This document shows positions 1 through 5,277 of a stretch of 5,306 bases of DNA, piece after piece. Position 1 is the stretch's first letter; every line of letters starts with the position of its first letter. The DNA lies in contig PMIV01000029.1 of the NCBI GenBank assembly GCA_003158355.1, forward strand, positions 1 through 5,306, written 5' to 3'. The translations under genes and the position numbers were made by a program. Origin of the DNA: Anaerolineaceae bacterium. Lineage in GTDB: Bacteria; Chloroflexota; Anaerolineae; Anaerolineales; Anaerolineaceae. Below the pieces are notes generated by a model. That model was not told the origin of the DNA. It worked only from the letters and a program-made list of their open reading frames with translations, and did not search any database.

Positions 1-30
1 GACTCTGAAAATTATTGGATTAAACAACAC

Positions 31-52
31 ATCCCGGTAGGTTGACCGGGAT
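31..52 (-). terminator. Intrinsic terminator of the acyltransferase-esterase operon
   Basis: A perfect 8-bp inverted repeat (ATCCCGGT / ACCGGGAT) surrounds a 6-nt loop. It begins 27 nt past the esterase stop codon. On the minus strand the hairpin is followed by GTGTTGTTT, a T-rich but interrupted tract. The GC-rich stem core and the position directly behind the last gene of the operon support an intrinsic terminator. On the plus strand the hairpin is followed by A-rich DNA, so it probably works in one direction only. Confidence 0.75.
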
Positions 53-78
53 GGAAAATAATACGCATTCTTTTTGGA

Positions 79-963
79 TCAGTTCAGCCCGGTAAACCCC
101 TGCACGTACCAGTTAATGTAATTTTGCACCTGAGACTGCCAGTAAGCCTTTTCGTGTCTGCCGGGGTTCACTGTGTATACGTGAACTACACCCGTGGCTG
201 TTAAATTCTTCTCATAGATGTCGATGCTGTCGTGCAAATAATCCTGGTCGCCTCGGTCGATGTAGATGCGCGGAAAATCGCTCACTGAATGCACTTTTAA
301 CAGGTTTTGCACACGGTAGAGATCGCCCTGGAACCAACCCATGCTGTGAGCGCCGATGGCGCTGAACATATCGAAATTGGTTAACCCCAGATGCATGGCC
401 CATCCCCCTCCCCGCGATACGCCACCGATCTCACGGCACTGGCGAGTGGTGCAAACGTTATAGCTTTTTTCTACATAGGGGATCAGTTCTTTGATCACCG
501 CATCCCCAAATTTGGAATCACCGGCCAGGTCAAAATTATGCACTTCGTACGGGAATACCATCAAAAAAGCCGGCTGTCCTGCCCGGATCACTTGATCTGC
601 AATACCAGTGGCACCAATGGAAGGCCAGAAGGTGTCATCCATATTTTGGCCGTGGAAAAGGTAGATCACCGGGTAGCCACCGGCCAGATTCGCGTCATAG
701 CAGGGGGGAAAATAAATGGTGGCCGTGAAAATCTCGCCCAATTCCTTGGAATGAAAATTCACCTGCCGGGTCGTACCGGCTGATGCCAGGCATGCCGGCG
801 AAGGGGAAGGACCCGTAGTCGGGGCAACTGTTGCCGGGAGGGTCTGCGTAATTGCGAGGGTTGAGGTTGGTTTTGTCGAAATCGCCGCTGAAACCGAACA
901 GGCAGAAACTGCCAGACCAAGTACCAGGCAGAGGGAATAAAAAATAATAGGTTCTTTTTGCAT
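79..963 (-). CDS. Lipid-anchored putative esterase (PF00756-type alpha/beta hydrolase)
   Basis: This is a 294-residue predicted lipoprotein hydrolase acting outside the cytoplasmic membrane. Residues 1-22 form a lipoprotein signal with a V-S-A-C lipobox, so Cys22 is the likely lipidated residue. A Thr/Ser/Pro-rich linker follows to about residue 57. The catalytic domain (about 65-290) opens with the strand pattern typical of the esterase D / feruloyl esterase family, including YFPPCYD and the oxyanion-region YLFHG. The nucleophile elbow GGVSRGG places Ser183. GDQDYL gives Asp241 as the likely acid, and PGRHEKAYW gives His270, completing a Ser-Asp-His triad. The family includes feruloyl and acyl esterases, S-formylglutathione hydrolase and the antigen 85 mycolyltransferases, so the substrate cannot be read from the sequence. 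I chose the ATG at 963-961 because it forms TGATG with the upstream stop and has AAAGAG 8 nt before it. A TTG one codon earlier (966) is also possible. Four further cysteines (58, 88, 171, 176) may form disulfides. The fold is highly likely; the substrate is unknown. Confidence 0.9.
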   Translation of the reverse strand: MQKEPIIFYSLCLVLGLAVSACSVSAAISTKPTSTLAITQTLPATVAPTTGPSPSPACLASAGTTRQVNFHSKELGEIFTATIYFPPCYDANLAGGYPVIYLFHGQNMDDTFWPSIGATGIADQVIRAGQPAFLMVFPYEVHNFDLAGDSKFGDAVIKELIPYVEKSYNVCTTRQCREIGGVSRGGGWAMHLGLTNFDMFSAIGAHSMGWFQGDLYRVQNLLKVHSVSDFPRIYIDRGDQDYLHDSIDIYEKNLTATGVVHVYTVNPGRHEKAYWQSQVQNYINWYVQGFTGLN

Positions 964-1874
964 CAAGCATACTCTTTAACTAATTGCGGCCAAACCGGGT
1001 AGAACATGGCCCAGGTAGCTGGATTCCGGCGGATAAATACTTCCACCTGAGAGAGCACGCGGCTAGCATTGTTCTCAAGTTCTTTGCGCGGGTCAGATTC
1101 CGGCAGCATTTCTATTTCATCTGAAGCATCAATTTCATAGGTTTGATCGGGCAGCGTTTGAAAAGCCACTACAAAAACCCGCGCCCGGGTTCTCAATATC
1201 AGCTTGATATAGGCTACCGGCAGTTCTGTGGGAAAGCCGAAGAATGTAGGGAAATAGCCCACACCGGGGTATGGTCTGTCGATGCCCGTCAATACGGTTC
1301 CACCTGCCTGAAGGCGTTCTCGTGCCAACTGTGTGGATTGGAAAGACATTGGCATCACTTCCTCACCCCGTTCATTGCGTATCTCGTTTTGCCACTCATA
1401 TCCATGCGGCGGATTGGGGTAAGAAAGCGTGAGGTACTTGAAACCCATTCTTCCCAACAAAAGTCCGCCCAGATCAAAGCCGCTCATGTGTGGGATCAAC
1501 ATCATGGTTCCCTGCCGGTTTTGGTTTGAGGTTTCCATTATATATTTCATTTTCGGAGAAATTTGTACTAGCTTTTGTACCTGATCATAACGGTCCAGGT
1601 TGTGATAAAAATTATATAAAGCGCGCGCCTGATTAACAAAAACCTGGTAGACTGCCTGGTTCAGATCACCCCGGCTGATCTTGCGATCATGTGCGATCCA
1701 TTGATTTAATCGAACTGCTTTTACCAGAGGATTGTAAAACCGGCTGGTCAAGGCACGGGCAATGACTTTAGTGATGGGGTATCCAATAAAAGCAGGGAAA
1801 GCCTGACTGAGATTGATCGCTATGGCTGTCGACAACGACCCCTGGGTAAAATGTTCTGTAAGCTTCTTTAACAT
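963..1874 (-). CDS. LpxL/HtrB/PatA-like membrane lipid acyltransferase
   Basis: This is a 303-residue member of the lysophospholipid acyltransferase superfamily, close to the bacterial lipid A / phosphatidylinositol mannoside acyltransferase family (PF03279). Proteins of this family move an acyl chain from a thioester donor to a lipid or glycolipid at the cytoplasmic face of the membrane. The catalytic HX4D motif is visible as PHMSGFD (His129, Asp134). Downstream, TGIDRP (197-201) and the FFGFPTELP segment (211-219) match the region where LpxL proteins carry a conserved Asp and the FFG-x-P pattern. An amphipathic or hydrophobic N-terminal stretch (about 15-40) could anchor the protein. Its length is close to the 290-310 residues usual for the family. 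The C-terminal segment around ATWAMFYPVWP stands where LpxL proteins have a Trp/Arg-rich motif, but the usual HRR is absent. The gene heads a two-gene operon: its TGA overlaps the esterase ATG by one base. No Shine-Dalgarno site precedes the start. The acceptor is unknown, since Chloroflexota generally lack LPS. Confidence 0.85.
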   Translation of the reverse strand: MLKKLTEHFTQGSLSTAIAINLSQAFPAFIGYPITKVIARALTSRFYNPLVKAVRLNQWIAHDRKISRGDLNQAVYQVFVNQARALYNFYHNLDRYDQVQKLVQISPKMKYIMETSNQNRQGTMMLIPHMSGFDLGGLLLGRMGFKYLTLSYPNPPHGYEWQNEIRNERGEEVMPMSFQSTQLARERLQAGGTVLTGIDRPYPGVGYFPTFFGFPTELPVAYIKLILRTRARVFVVAFQTLPDQTYEIDASDEIEMLPESDPRKELENNASRVLSQVEVFIRRNPATWAMFYPVWPQLVKEYA

Positions 1875-1880
1875 GTTGTC

Positions 1881-1886
1881 ATTTTA
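1881..1886 (-). promoter_or_regulatory. Possible -10 box of the acyltransferase-esterase operon
   Basis: On the minus strand TAAAAT (five of six matches to TATAAT) lies 6 nt before the ATG at 1874. Initiation at the usual distance would begin the mRNA at or within one base of the start codon, which fits the absence of a Shine-Dalgarno site. No good -35 element is found 16-18 nt upstream. A TTGACC at 1896-1901 matches the -35 consensus well but is only 9 nt from this box. A promoter must exist between the terminator at 1940 and the gene, but this exact placement is tentative. Confidence 0.35.
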
Positions 1887-1939
1887 TCGAATTTTGGTCA
1901 AATAAGGAATAGGTTGAAATATCTTTCATAAGATAAATA

Positions 1940-1974
1940 GATTCCCCTGGGTTTCAGATGAAATCAGGGGAATC
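1940..1974 (-). terminator. Intrinsic terminator of the UMF1-type transporter gene
   Basis: A 10-bp perfect stem (GATTCCCCTG / CAGGGGAATC) is extended inside by a further TTTC/GAAA pairing around a 4-nt loop. It starts 33 nt past the transporter stop codon. On the minus strand it is followed by TATTTATCTTATG, T-rich but interrupted. It separates the transporter gene from the acyltransferase-esterase operon 66 nt further on, which implies that the operon has its own promoter. Confidence 0.75.
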
Positions 1975-2007
1975 AATGTGTCGTGTAAAATAACAATTAA
2001 TTCTGAC

Positions 2008-3321
2008 TTAACTTGCCTGTGAACTTTTGGTCTTTCCGCCTTGGACAAAAAGCAGCAGACCAAAACCGATCACCAAGAAGACAACAATGCTGCCGATGGC
2101 CCAACGCATGCCCATCTGCTCCGCCACAACGGTATTAAATCCGTGATTGATGAAGTAATTGTTCATCCGGAAGGATATGGTCCCAAAGACCAGAGGGCCG
2201 ATAAAAGTGGATGTTCTGCCGGCAACAGTGAGAAAACCATAGAATTCGGTGGTCTTGGCAACAGGTGCCAATTGGCTGACAAAGGTACGGCTGACGGCTT
2301 GCACGCCGGAAAGGAAGAACCCGGCCAGTGCCCCAACAATGTAGAAGAGTATCAAAGACTGGACAACAAAGAGTGCTGAAACCGTGGCGATCATGGCGAT
2401 CAAAGAAATGATCAGCGCATACTTGCAGCTCTTCCGGTCGGAAAGGATACCAAAGAGGTACGCTCCGGCAACGCTCGTCATTTGCACGATGATGACGAAA
2501 ATGATCAATTGCGTCTGTTGTACGCCAAAAAGTGTGGCGCCGATGATGGCCGCGTAATCCAGTGTCATCATAATACCGTCGTTATAGATCAGGAAAGCGA
2601 TCATGAACTTGATGAATTCTTTGTAATTGCGCACATCACGGAAAGTGCTGGCAATGTTCTTAAACGCATGGGAAAGGGTTGTTTCACCAGCGGGTAATTT
2701 TTCGGGTTCGGCGACTTCTTTCACCCATAAGAAAGTTGGGATGGAAGCCAGGGCATAAAAAGCAGCCGCGATCAAGAAAGAGATACGGATGATATCTGTG
2801 CCGCCAATGAGCTTGATGGGGATCAAAACAAGGATCAGAGCCACCACTCCGCCGGCCGAGCCAATAGCCCAACCGTTGCCAGAGACGGAACCAACCGATT
2901 CAGGGGTGGATACATCCACCAGTAAAGCATCATAAAATACCTGGGCACCGCGGTAGCCAATTTCTGCAAGGATGAAGAAGAGCATTCCCAGAAATACATC
3001 ACCCTTTAGAACAAAGAAAAGTAAAGCAGTGAAAATTACCGAAATAAGTGTAAAAAGGAACAAGAATTTTTTCTTGGCCTTGGTGAAATCAGCAATACTG
3101 CCTAAAACCGGAGAGACGACCGCCACTAAAATGGCAGCGATGCCGACTGAAATTCCCCACAGGCGTGTACCCTCAGCTCCGCCAACCACCACATTCTTAA
3201 AGTAAGCCGAATATACTGCCAATAAAACGATAGCTGCATAAGCCGAGTTGCCAAAATCATAAAAATACCATGACCAGCGGGTGCGGCGAGTAATTTTGGG
3301 TGTTACCTGTGCCTGTTCCAT
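2008..3321 (-). CDS. UMF1-family (Atg22-like) major facilitator transporter
   Basis: This is a 437-residue polytopic inner-membrane protein with about 12 hydrophobic segments and a charged central loop near residues 201-235, the layout of a major facilitator. The N-terminal WYFYDFGNSAYA (18-29) is a hallmark of the UMF1/Atg22-like family (PF11700). The motif-A region after helix 2 reads GSIADFTKAKKK (74-85), with a second, weaker copy GILSDRK (291-297). Other family signatures are IYNDGI (245-250), GVQAVSR (339-345), and TEFYGF followed by GRTSTFIGP (358-376). Yeast Atg22 exports amino acids from the vacuole; bacterial members are mostly uncharacterised, so the substrate and direction are unknown here. 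The ATG at 3321 is supported by GGAGAG at 3328-3333 (6-nt spacer). The gene appears to be a single-gene unit with its own promoter and terminator, and its length is normal for the family. The family call is secure; the function beyond transport is not. Confidence 0.93.
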   Translation of the reverse strand: MEQAQVTPKITRRTRWSWYFYDFGNSAYAAIVLLAVYSAYFKNVVVGGAEGTRLWGISVGIAAILVAVVSPVLGSIADFTKAKKKFLFLFTLISVIFTALLFFVLKGDVFLGMLFFILAEIGYRGAQVFYDALLVDVSTPESVGSVSGNGWAIGSAGGVVALILVLIPIKLIGGTDIIRISFLIAAAFYALASIPTFLWVKEVAEPEKLPAGETTLSHAFKNIASTFRDVRNYKEFIKFMIAFLIYNDGIMMTLDYAAIIGATLFGVQQTQLIIFVIIVQMTSVAGAYLFGILSDRKSCKYALIISLIAMIATVSALFVVQSLILFYIVGALAGFFLSGVQAVSRTFVSQLAPVAKTTEFYGFLTVAGRTSTFIGPLVFGTISFRMNNYFINHGFNTVVAEQMGMRWAIGSIVVFLVIGFGLLLFVQGGKTKSSQAS

Positions 3322-3369
3322 ATGTTTCTCTCCAGGTCAATCAAAAATTAAGGGGTAATCCTTAGGCGA

Positions 3370-3378
3370 ATTCTACCA
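3370..3378 (-). promoter_or_regulatory. Probable extended -10 promoter of the transporter gene
   Basis: The minus strand reads TGGTAGAAT, an extended -10 element (TGn plus TAGAAT, five of six matches to TATAAT). Transcription would start near 3363, leaving a leader of about 40 nt that contains the GGAGAG ribosome binding site. No convincing -35 hexamer is present at 16-18 nt, which is common for extended -10 promoters. The -35 position is instead occupied by a near-palindrome at 3385-3398. Confidence 0.45.
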
Positions 3379-3384
3379 TATGCT

Positions 3385-3398
3385 ATAACCCGGATTAT
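3385..3398. promoter_or_regulatory. Near-palindrome over the -35 region of the transporter promoter; possible operator
   Basis: The 14-bp sequence ATAACCCGGATTAT has dyad symmetry about its central CCGG, with a single mismatched pair. It begins 7 bp upstream of the extended -10 element, where a dimeric regulator would meet RNA polymerase. A regulator is inferred only from this placement; no regulator gene lies in the window, and a short AT-flanked dyad can arise by chance. Confidence 0.3.
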
Positions 3399-3447
3399 CG
3401 AGATTTGGTTCACCTTAATCGTTCCTTTACAAACCAATAACCGCTTG

Positions 3448-3463
3448 TTTACACCAGCGTAAA
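3448..3463. repeat. Small inverted repeat in the lipoprotein-transporter gap
   Basis: TTTAC and GTAAA are perfect 5-bp arms around a 6-nt spacer, with weaker flanking complementarity (CTT at 3444-3446 with AAG at 3466-3468). The repeat lies between the probable lipoprotein terminator and the transporter promoter. It could be a second weak hairpin or a protein-binding site. The remainder of the 205-bp gap holds only the promoter, palindrome and terminator listed separately. Confidence 0.3.
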
Positions 3464-3467
3464 TGAA

Positions 3468-3493
3468 GTGACCTGAGGTTTATTTCAGGCCAC
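3468..3493 (-). terminator. Probable terminator of the unknown lipoprotein gene
   Basis: On minus-strand RNA the sequence pairs GUGGCCUGA with UCAGGUCAC, a 9-bp stem with one G-U wobble around an 8-nt loop. It starts 33 nt beyond the stop codon at 3527. The wobble becomes an A-C mismatch if read on the other strand, so the hairpin is better formed in the transcript of this gene. The following tract (TTCATTT) is only moderately T-rich, so termination may be incomplete. Confidence 0.5.
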
Positions 3494-3526
3494 CAGATAT
3501 TTCGTAAGCGAGATGAAAAATAGAAA

Positions 3527-4426
3527 CTAATCGCCTACATTCAGGGATTGCACAAATTGAGCGATACAGGAAAGTGATGGGGTAAATGCGTCAGCTTCAG
3601 TATTGTTCAATTTTTGGACCATATTCACGTAGTAGGTCTTCATTTCATTTTCCAAATTGTTCGAATTCTCATCTGGCGCGGCAATTCCATCTGCCGGGAC
3701 GGCCGGTTCATTGTAAGAAGCCTGCAAATAGGCCGCGTTCACCGGCAGGAAAATCGAGATCCAATATTTTCCATCCGCCGTCAATCCCTGATAGGTATAA
3801 AAAAGATCGTGATTGTTTACAGGGGCATAATACTGAGCGTACTCGGTCAGGAAACCGATTCCCTGCCCGTTTTTAAAATTGAGGTACCCCACCCGGGCAT
3901 GGAAAACCTGGGCTGCGCCTGGCACCTGCACCACCGGAATGGCAGTCTGGAACTCCGCAGGTTTATCCGCCAGAATTTGCTGCATCTTGGTAACTGTATT
4001 CGCCATATCCGGAACTAGTTCAATAAAGCGAGCTACAGGGTAAACTTGCACCACCGGCTGCCAGAATTTGTTGGATAGGGGGTAACCGATCAGAGAAATT
4101 TTGCGATATGCAGGGTTGTATGCGGGGTATTCATTTTCAGTCGGGATGACTTCGGGCATGATAATGCCTGTGGCGTCGCTGGCCAAACAGGCTGGAATCG
4201 CCATATAAACCCCGCCCAGGTTTTTTTCCACGCCATTAAAAGCAGTGGTGGCAGTAGCTGCAATGGTGGCAGTTGGCTCAACCTGTTGACTGGTTGGAGT
4301 AGCTGTAACAACTTCAATAGTAACTGCCGGCGTGAGCACAGTAGGGGTATTCATGGTAATAGTGAAAGGGAGACTACAAGCAAGGAGCACAAATGCGGCT
4401 AAGAAGGGAACGATCCACTTTTTCAT
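3527..4426 (-). CDS. Lipoprotein of unknown function with Thr-rich linker
   Basis: This 299-residue predicted lipoprotein is not one I can assign to a named family. Residues 1-16 form a signal with an L-L-A-C lipobox, placing the lipidated cysteine at 17. A Thr/Val/Ala/Pro-rich low-complexity linker runs to about residue 63. The remainder (65-299) looks like one folded domain on the outer face of the membrane. It is rich in aromatic residues, with conspicuous stretches such as QVFHARVGYLNF (173-184), NGQGIGFLTEYAQYY (186-200) and FYTYQGLTADGKYW (209-222). Only two cysteines occur in the mature domain (80 and 287), near its two ends, and they could form a disulfide that closes the domain. The pattern resembles secreted domains I have seen described only as hypothetical in Anaerolineae, a weak recollection. 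No catalytic motif is visible. The ATG is well supported by GGAGG at 4434-4438 with a 7-nt spacer. The gene seems to be its own transcription unit, but the terminator of the upstream gene lies almost against its ribosome binding site. Confidence 0.8.
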   Translation of the reverse strand: MKKWIVPFLAAFVLLACSLPFTITMNTPTVLTPAVTIEVVTATPTSQQVEPTATIAATATTAFNGVEKNLGGVYMAIPACLASDATGIIMPEVIPTENEYPAYNPAYRKISLIGYPLSNKFWQPVVQVYPVARFIELVPDMANTVTKMQQILADKPAEFQTAIPVVQVPGAAQVFHARVGYLNFKNGQGIGFLTEYAQYYAPVNNHDLFYTYQGLTADGKYWISIFLPVNAAYLQASYNEPAVPADGIAAPDENSNNLENEMKTYYVNMVQKLNNTEADAFTPSLSCIAQFVQSLNVGD

Positions 4427-4433
4427 CAGTTTA

Positions 4434-4438
4434 CCTCC
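4434..4438 (-). promoter_or_regulatory. Ribosome binding site of the lipoprotein gene
   Basis: GGAGG on the minus strand lies 7 nt before the ATG at 4426. It is the strongest Shine-Dalgarno match in the window and fixes the start. It begins only 7 nt after the T-tract of the preceding terminator, which is unusually tight. Confidence 0.8.
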
Positions 4439-4445
4439 GTAACAT

Positions 4446-4482
4446 AAAAAATCTCCCTTTTATAATAGCTTAAAAAGGGAGA
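4446..4482 (-). terminator. Strong intrinsic terminator of the PlsC-like gene
   Basis: A 10-bp perfect stem (TCTCCCTTTT / AAAAGGGAGA) surrounds an 11-nt AT-rich loop and is followed on the minus strand by six uninterrupted Ts (4446-4451). It starts 27 nt after the PlsC-like stop codon. It has the best stem plus T-tract of any terminator here. Because it ends 20 nt before the next start codon, the promoter of the lipoprotein gene must overlap it or lie upstream of it. Confidence 0.85.
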
Positions 4483-4509
4483 AAGGGTTCTGTGATTTTT
4501 CTGGTGAGC

Positions 4510-5241
4510 TTATGCTTCAGCTTGATTCGCCCAGGGATAGATCTCGGTGCCGCGTGCTGCCGCCCGAATGGCTGCGTCATCAGAATAAAAACCGCGCCGT
4601 TCCGGGGGGAGCAGCACACTGATATTTTTCATAATAGTGTGCCCCACTTCGTCCATTTCTTCGCGGCTGGGTCGTCCGCTTTGAAAACGGCTGAACGGTC
4701 CAAATATCTTACCAAACTTGAGTTGAACATTCACCCTCTCGCCTCGGCGAATTTTTGGTAAAAAGCCGACGAGACCGTCTATTCCAACCGGCAACAACTG
4801 CGCCCCGGTGCGATAGGCCAAGAATGCTGTTCCGGGCCGGGCCGGGCGTAAAACCGTCGCCCAACTGCCGCCTTCGGGGAAGATCGCTAAAACGCCTTTT
4901 TGCTTGAGAACAGATTCTGAAGACTGCAAAGTCTCGCGCGAACCGGTGCCGCGGTAAGTGGGAATTACCCCAAATAATTTGGAGATCCAGCCCACTGCTT
5001 TGGGAGCATTAGGGGTTTGCGCTCCCCCCACAAATTCCATTGGCCAGGGTGTTGTATAGATCAAAGCCAGCGGGTCTATAAAATTAAAATGATTGGCGAC
5101 AACCAGTAATGGCCCCGCGGTAGGGATGTTCTCCTGACCTTCGATCTCAAAGGTAGAGGTTAGTTTGAAAAGAGTGGTGATCGCATTTTTTAAGAAGAAG
5201 CGCACTACTCTTCGACGCGGGTAACGAATCTGTCTGACCAT
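4510..5241 (-). CDS. PlsC-type 1-acyl-sn-glycerol-3-phosphate acyltransferase-like protein
   Basis: This 243-residue protein belongs to the PlsC family (PF01553), whose typical member acylates lysophosphatidic acid to phosphatidic acid at the cytoplasmic membrane. The catalytic block ANHFNFID gives the NHX4D motif (His51, Asp56). Motif II is seen around GVIPTYRG (91-98, Arg97), motif III as FPEGG (121-125) and motif IV as LLPVGIDG (149-156). EIEGQENIP before motif I is the usual approach sequence. FPEGGSW replaces the commoner FPEGTRS, and an Asp/Ala/Arg-containing tail (about 217-243) extends past the core. The frame remains open upstream: a TTG at 5298 would add 19 residues, and the reading frame reaches the window edge. 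I prefer the ATG at 5241 because a TTTTCA-17-TATAAT promoter lies inside the extra stretch and ends 7 nt before this ATG. Neither start has a clear ribosome binding site (only AAGG before the TTG). The family is certain; lysophosphatidate as the acceptor is inferred, and the symbol plsC is withheld because several paralogues are common. Confidence 0.9.
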   Translation of the reverse strand: MVRQIRYPRRRVVRFFLKNAITTLFKLTSTFEIEGQENIPTAGPLLVVANHFNFIDPLALIYTTPWPMEFVGGAQTPNAPKAVGWISKLFGVIPTYRGTGSRETLQSSESVLKQKGVLAIFPEGGSWATVLRPARPGTAFLAYRTGAQLLPVGIDGLVGFLPKIRRGERVNVQLKFGKIFGPFSRFQSGRPSREEMDEVGHTIMKNISVLLPPERRGFYSDDAAIRAAARGTEIYPWANQAEA

Positions 5242-5248
5242 ACGGTTA

Positions 5249-5277
5249 ATTATAATCTGATGAAGGGAATCTGAAAA
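5249..5277 (-). promoter_or_regulatory. Probable promoter of the PlsC-like gene
   Basis: The minus strand carries TTTTCA (four of six matches to TTGACA), a 17-nt spacer and a perfect TATAAT. The -10 box ends 7 nt before the ATG at 5241, so the predicted transcript begins at or next to that ATG. No Shine-Dalgarno site lies between. If the true start is the TTG at 5298 or lies beyond the window, this element would be inside the coding region and its promoter-like look would be chance. Confidence 0.5.

Noticed and set aside
391..783. Plus-strand open frame of 130 codons
   Set aside because: It lies wholly inside the esterase gene on the opposite strand. Its translation shows no family motif, while the minus frame has a signal peptide and a catalytic triad.
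695..970. Minus-strand frame starting at an ATG at 970, overlapping the esterase start
   Set aside because: It is a +1-shifted shadow of the esterase 5' part. The TGATG at 963 gives a frame with a lipobox and a complete hydrolase; this frame has neither.
2041..2379. Plus-strand frame rich in Lys, Gln and Asp
   Set aside because: It is antisense to the transporter's last helices. The polar composition is what complement reading of hydrophobic codons produces, and no promoter or ribosome binding site supports it.
2008..3321. A role in autophagy implied by the Atg22 family name
   Set aside because: Autophagy is eukaryotic. The name reflects homology to a yeast vacuolar exporter; only a transport role is supported.
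3614..4018. Plus-strand frame of 134 codons
   Set aside because: It is antisense to the lipoprotein domain and overlaps another equally unsupported plus frame at 3586-3876. No conserved motif is seen.
4461..4466. Perfect TATAAT on the plus strand
   Set aside because: It falls in the loop of the terminator hairpin, has no -35 element 16-18 nt upstream, and would only transcribe antisense to the PlsC-like gene.
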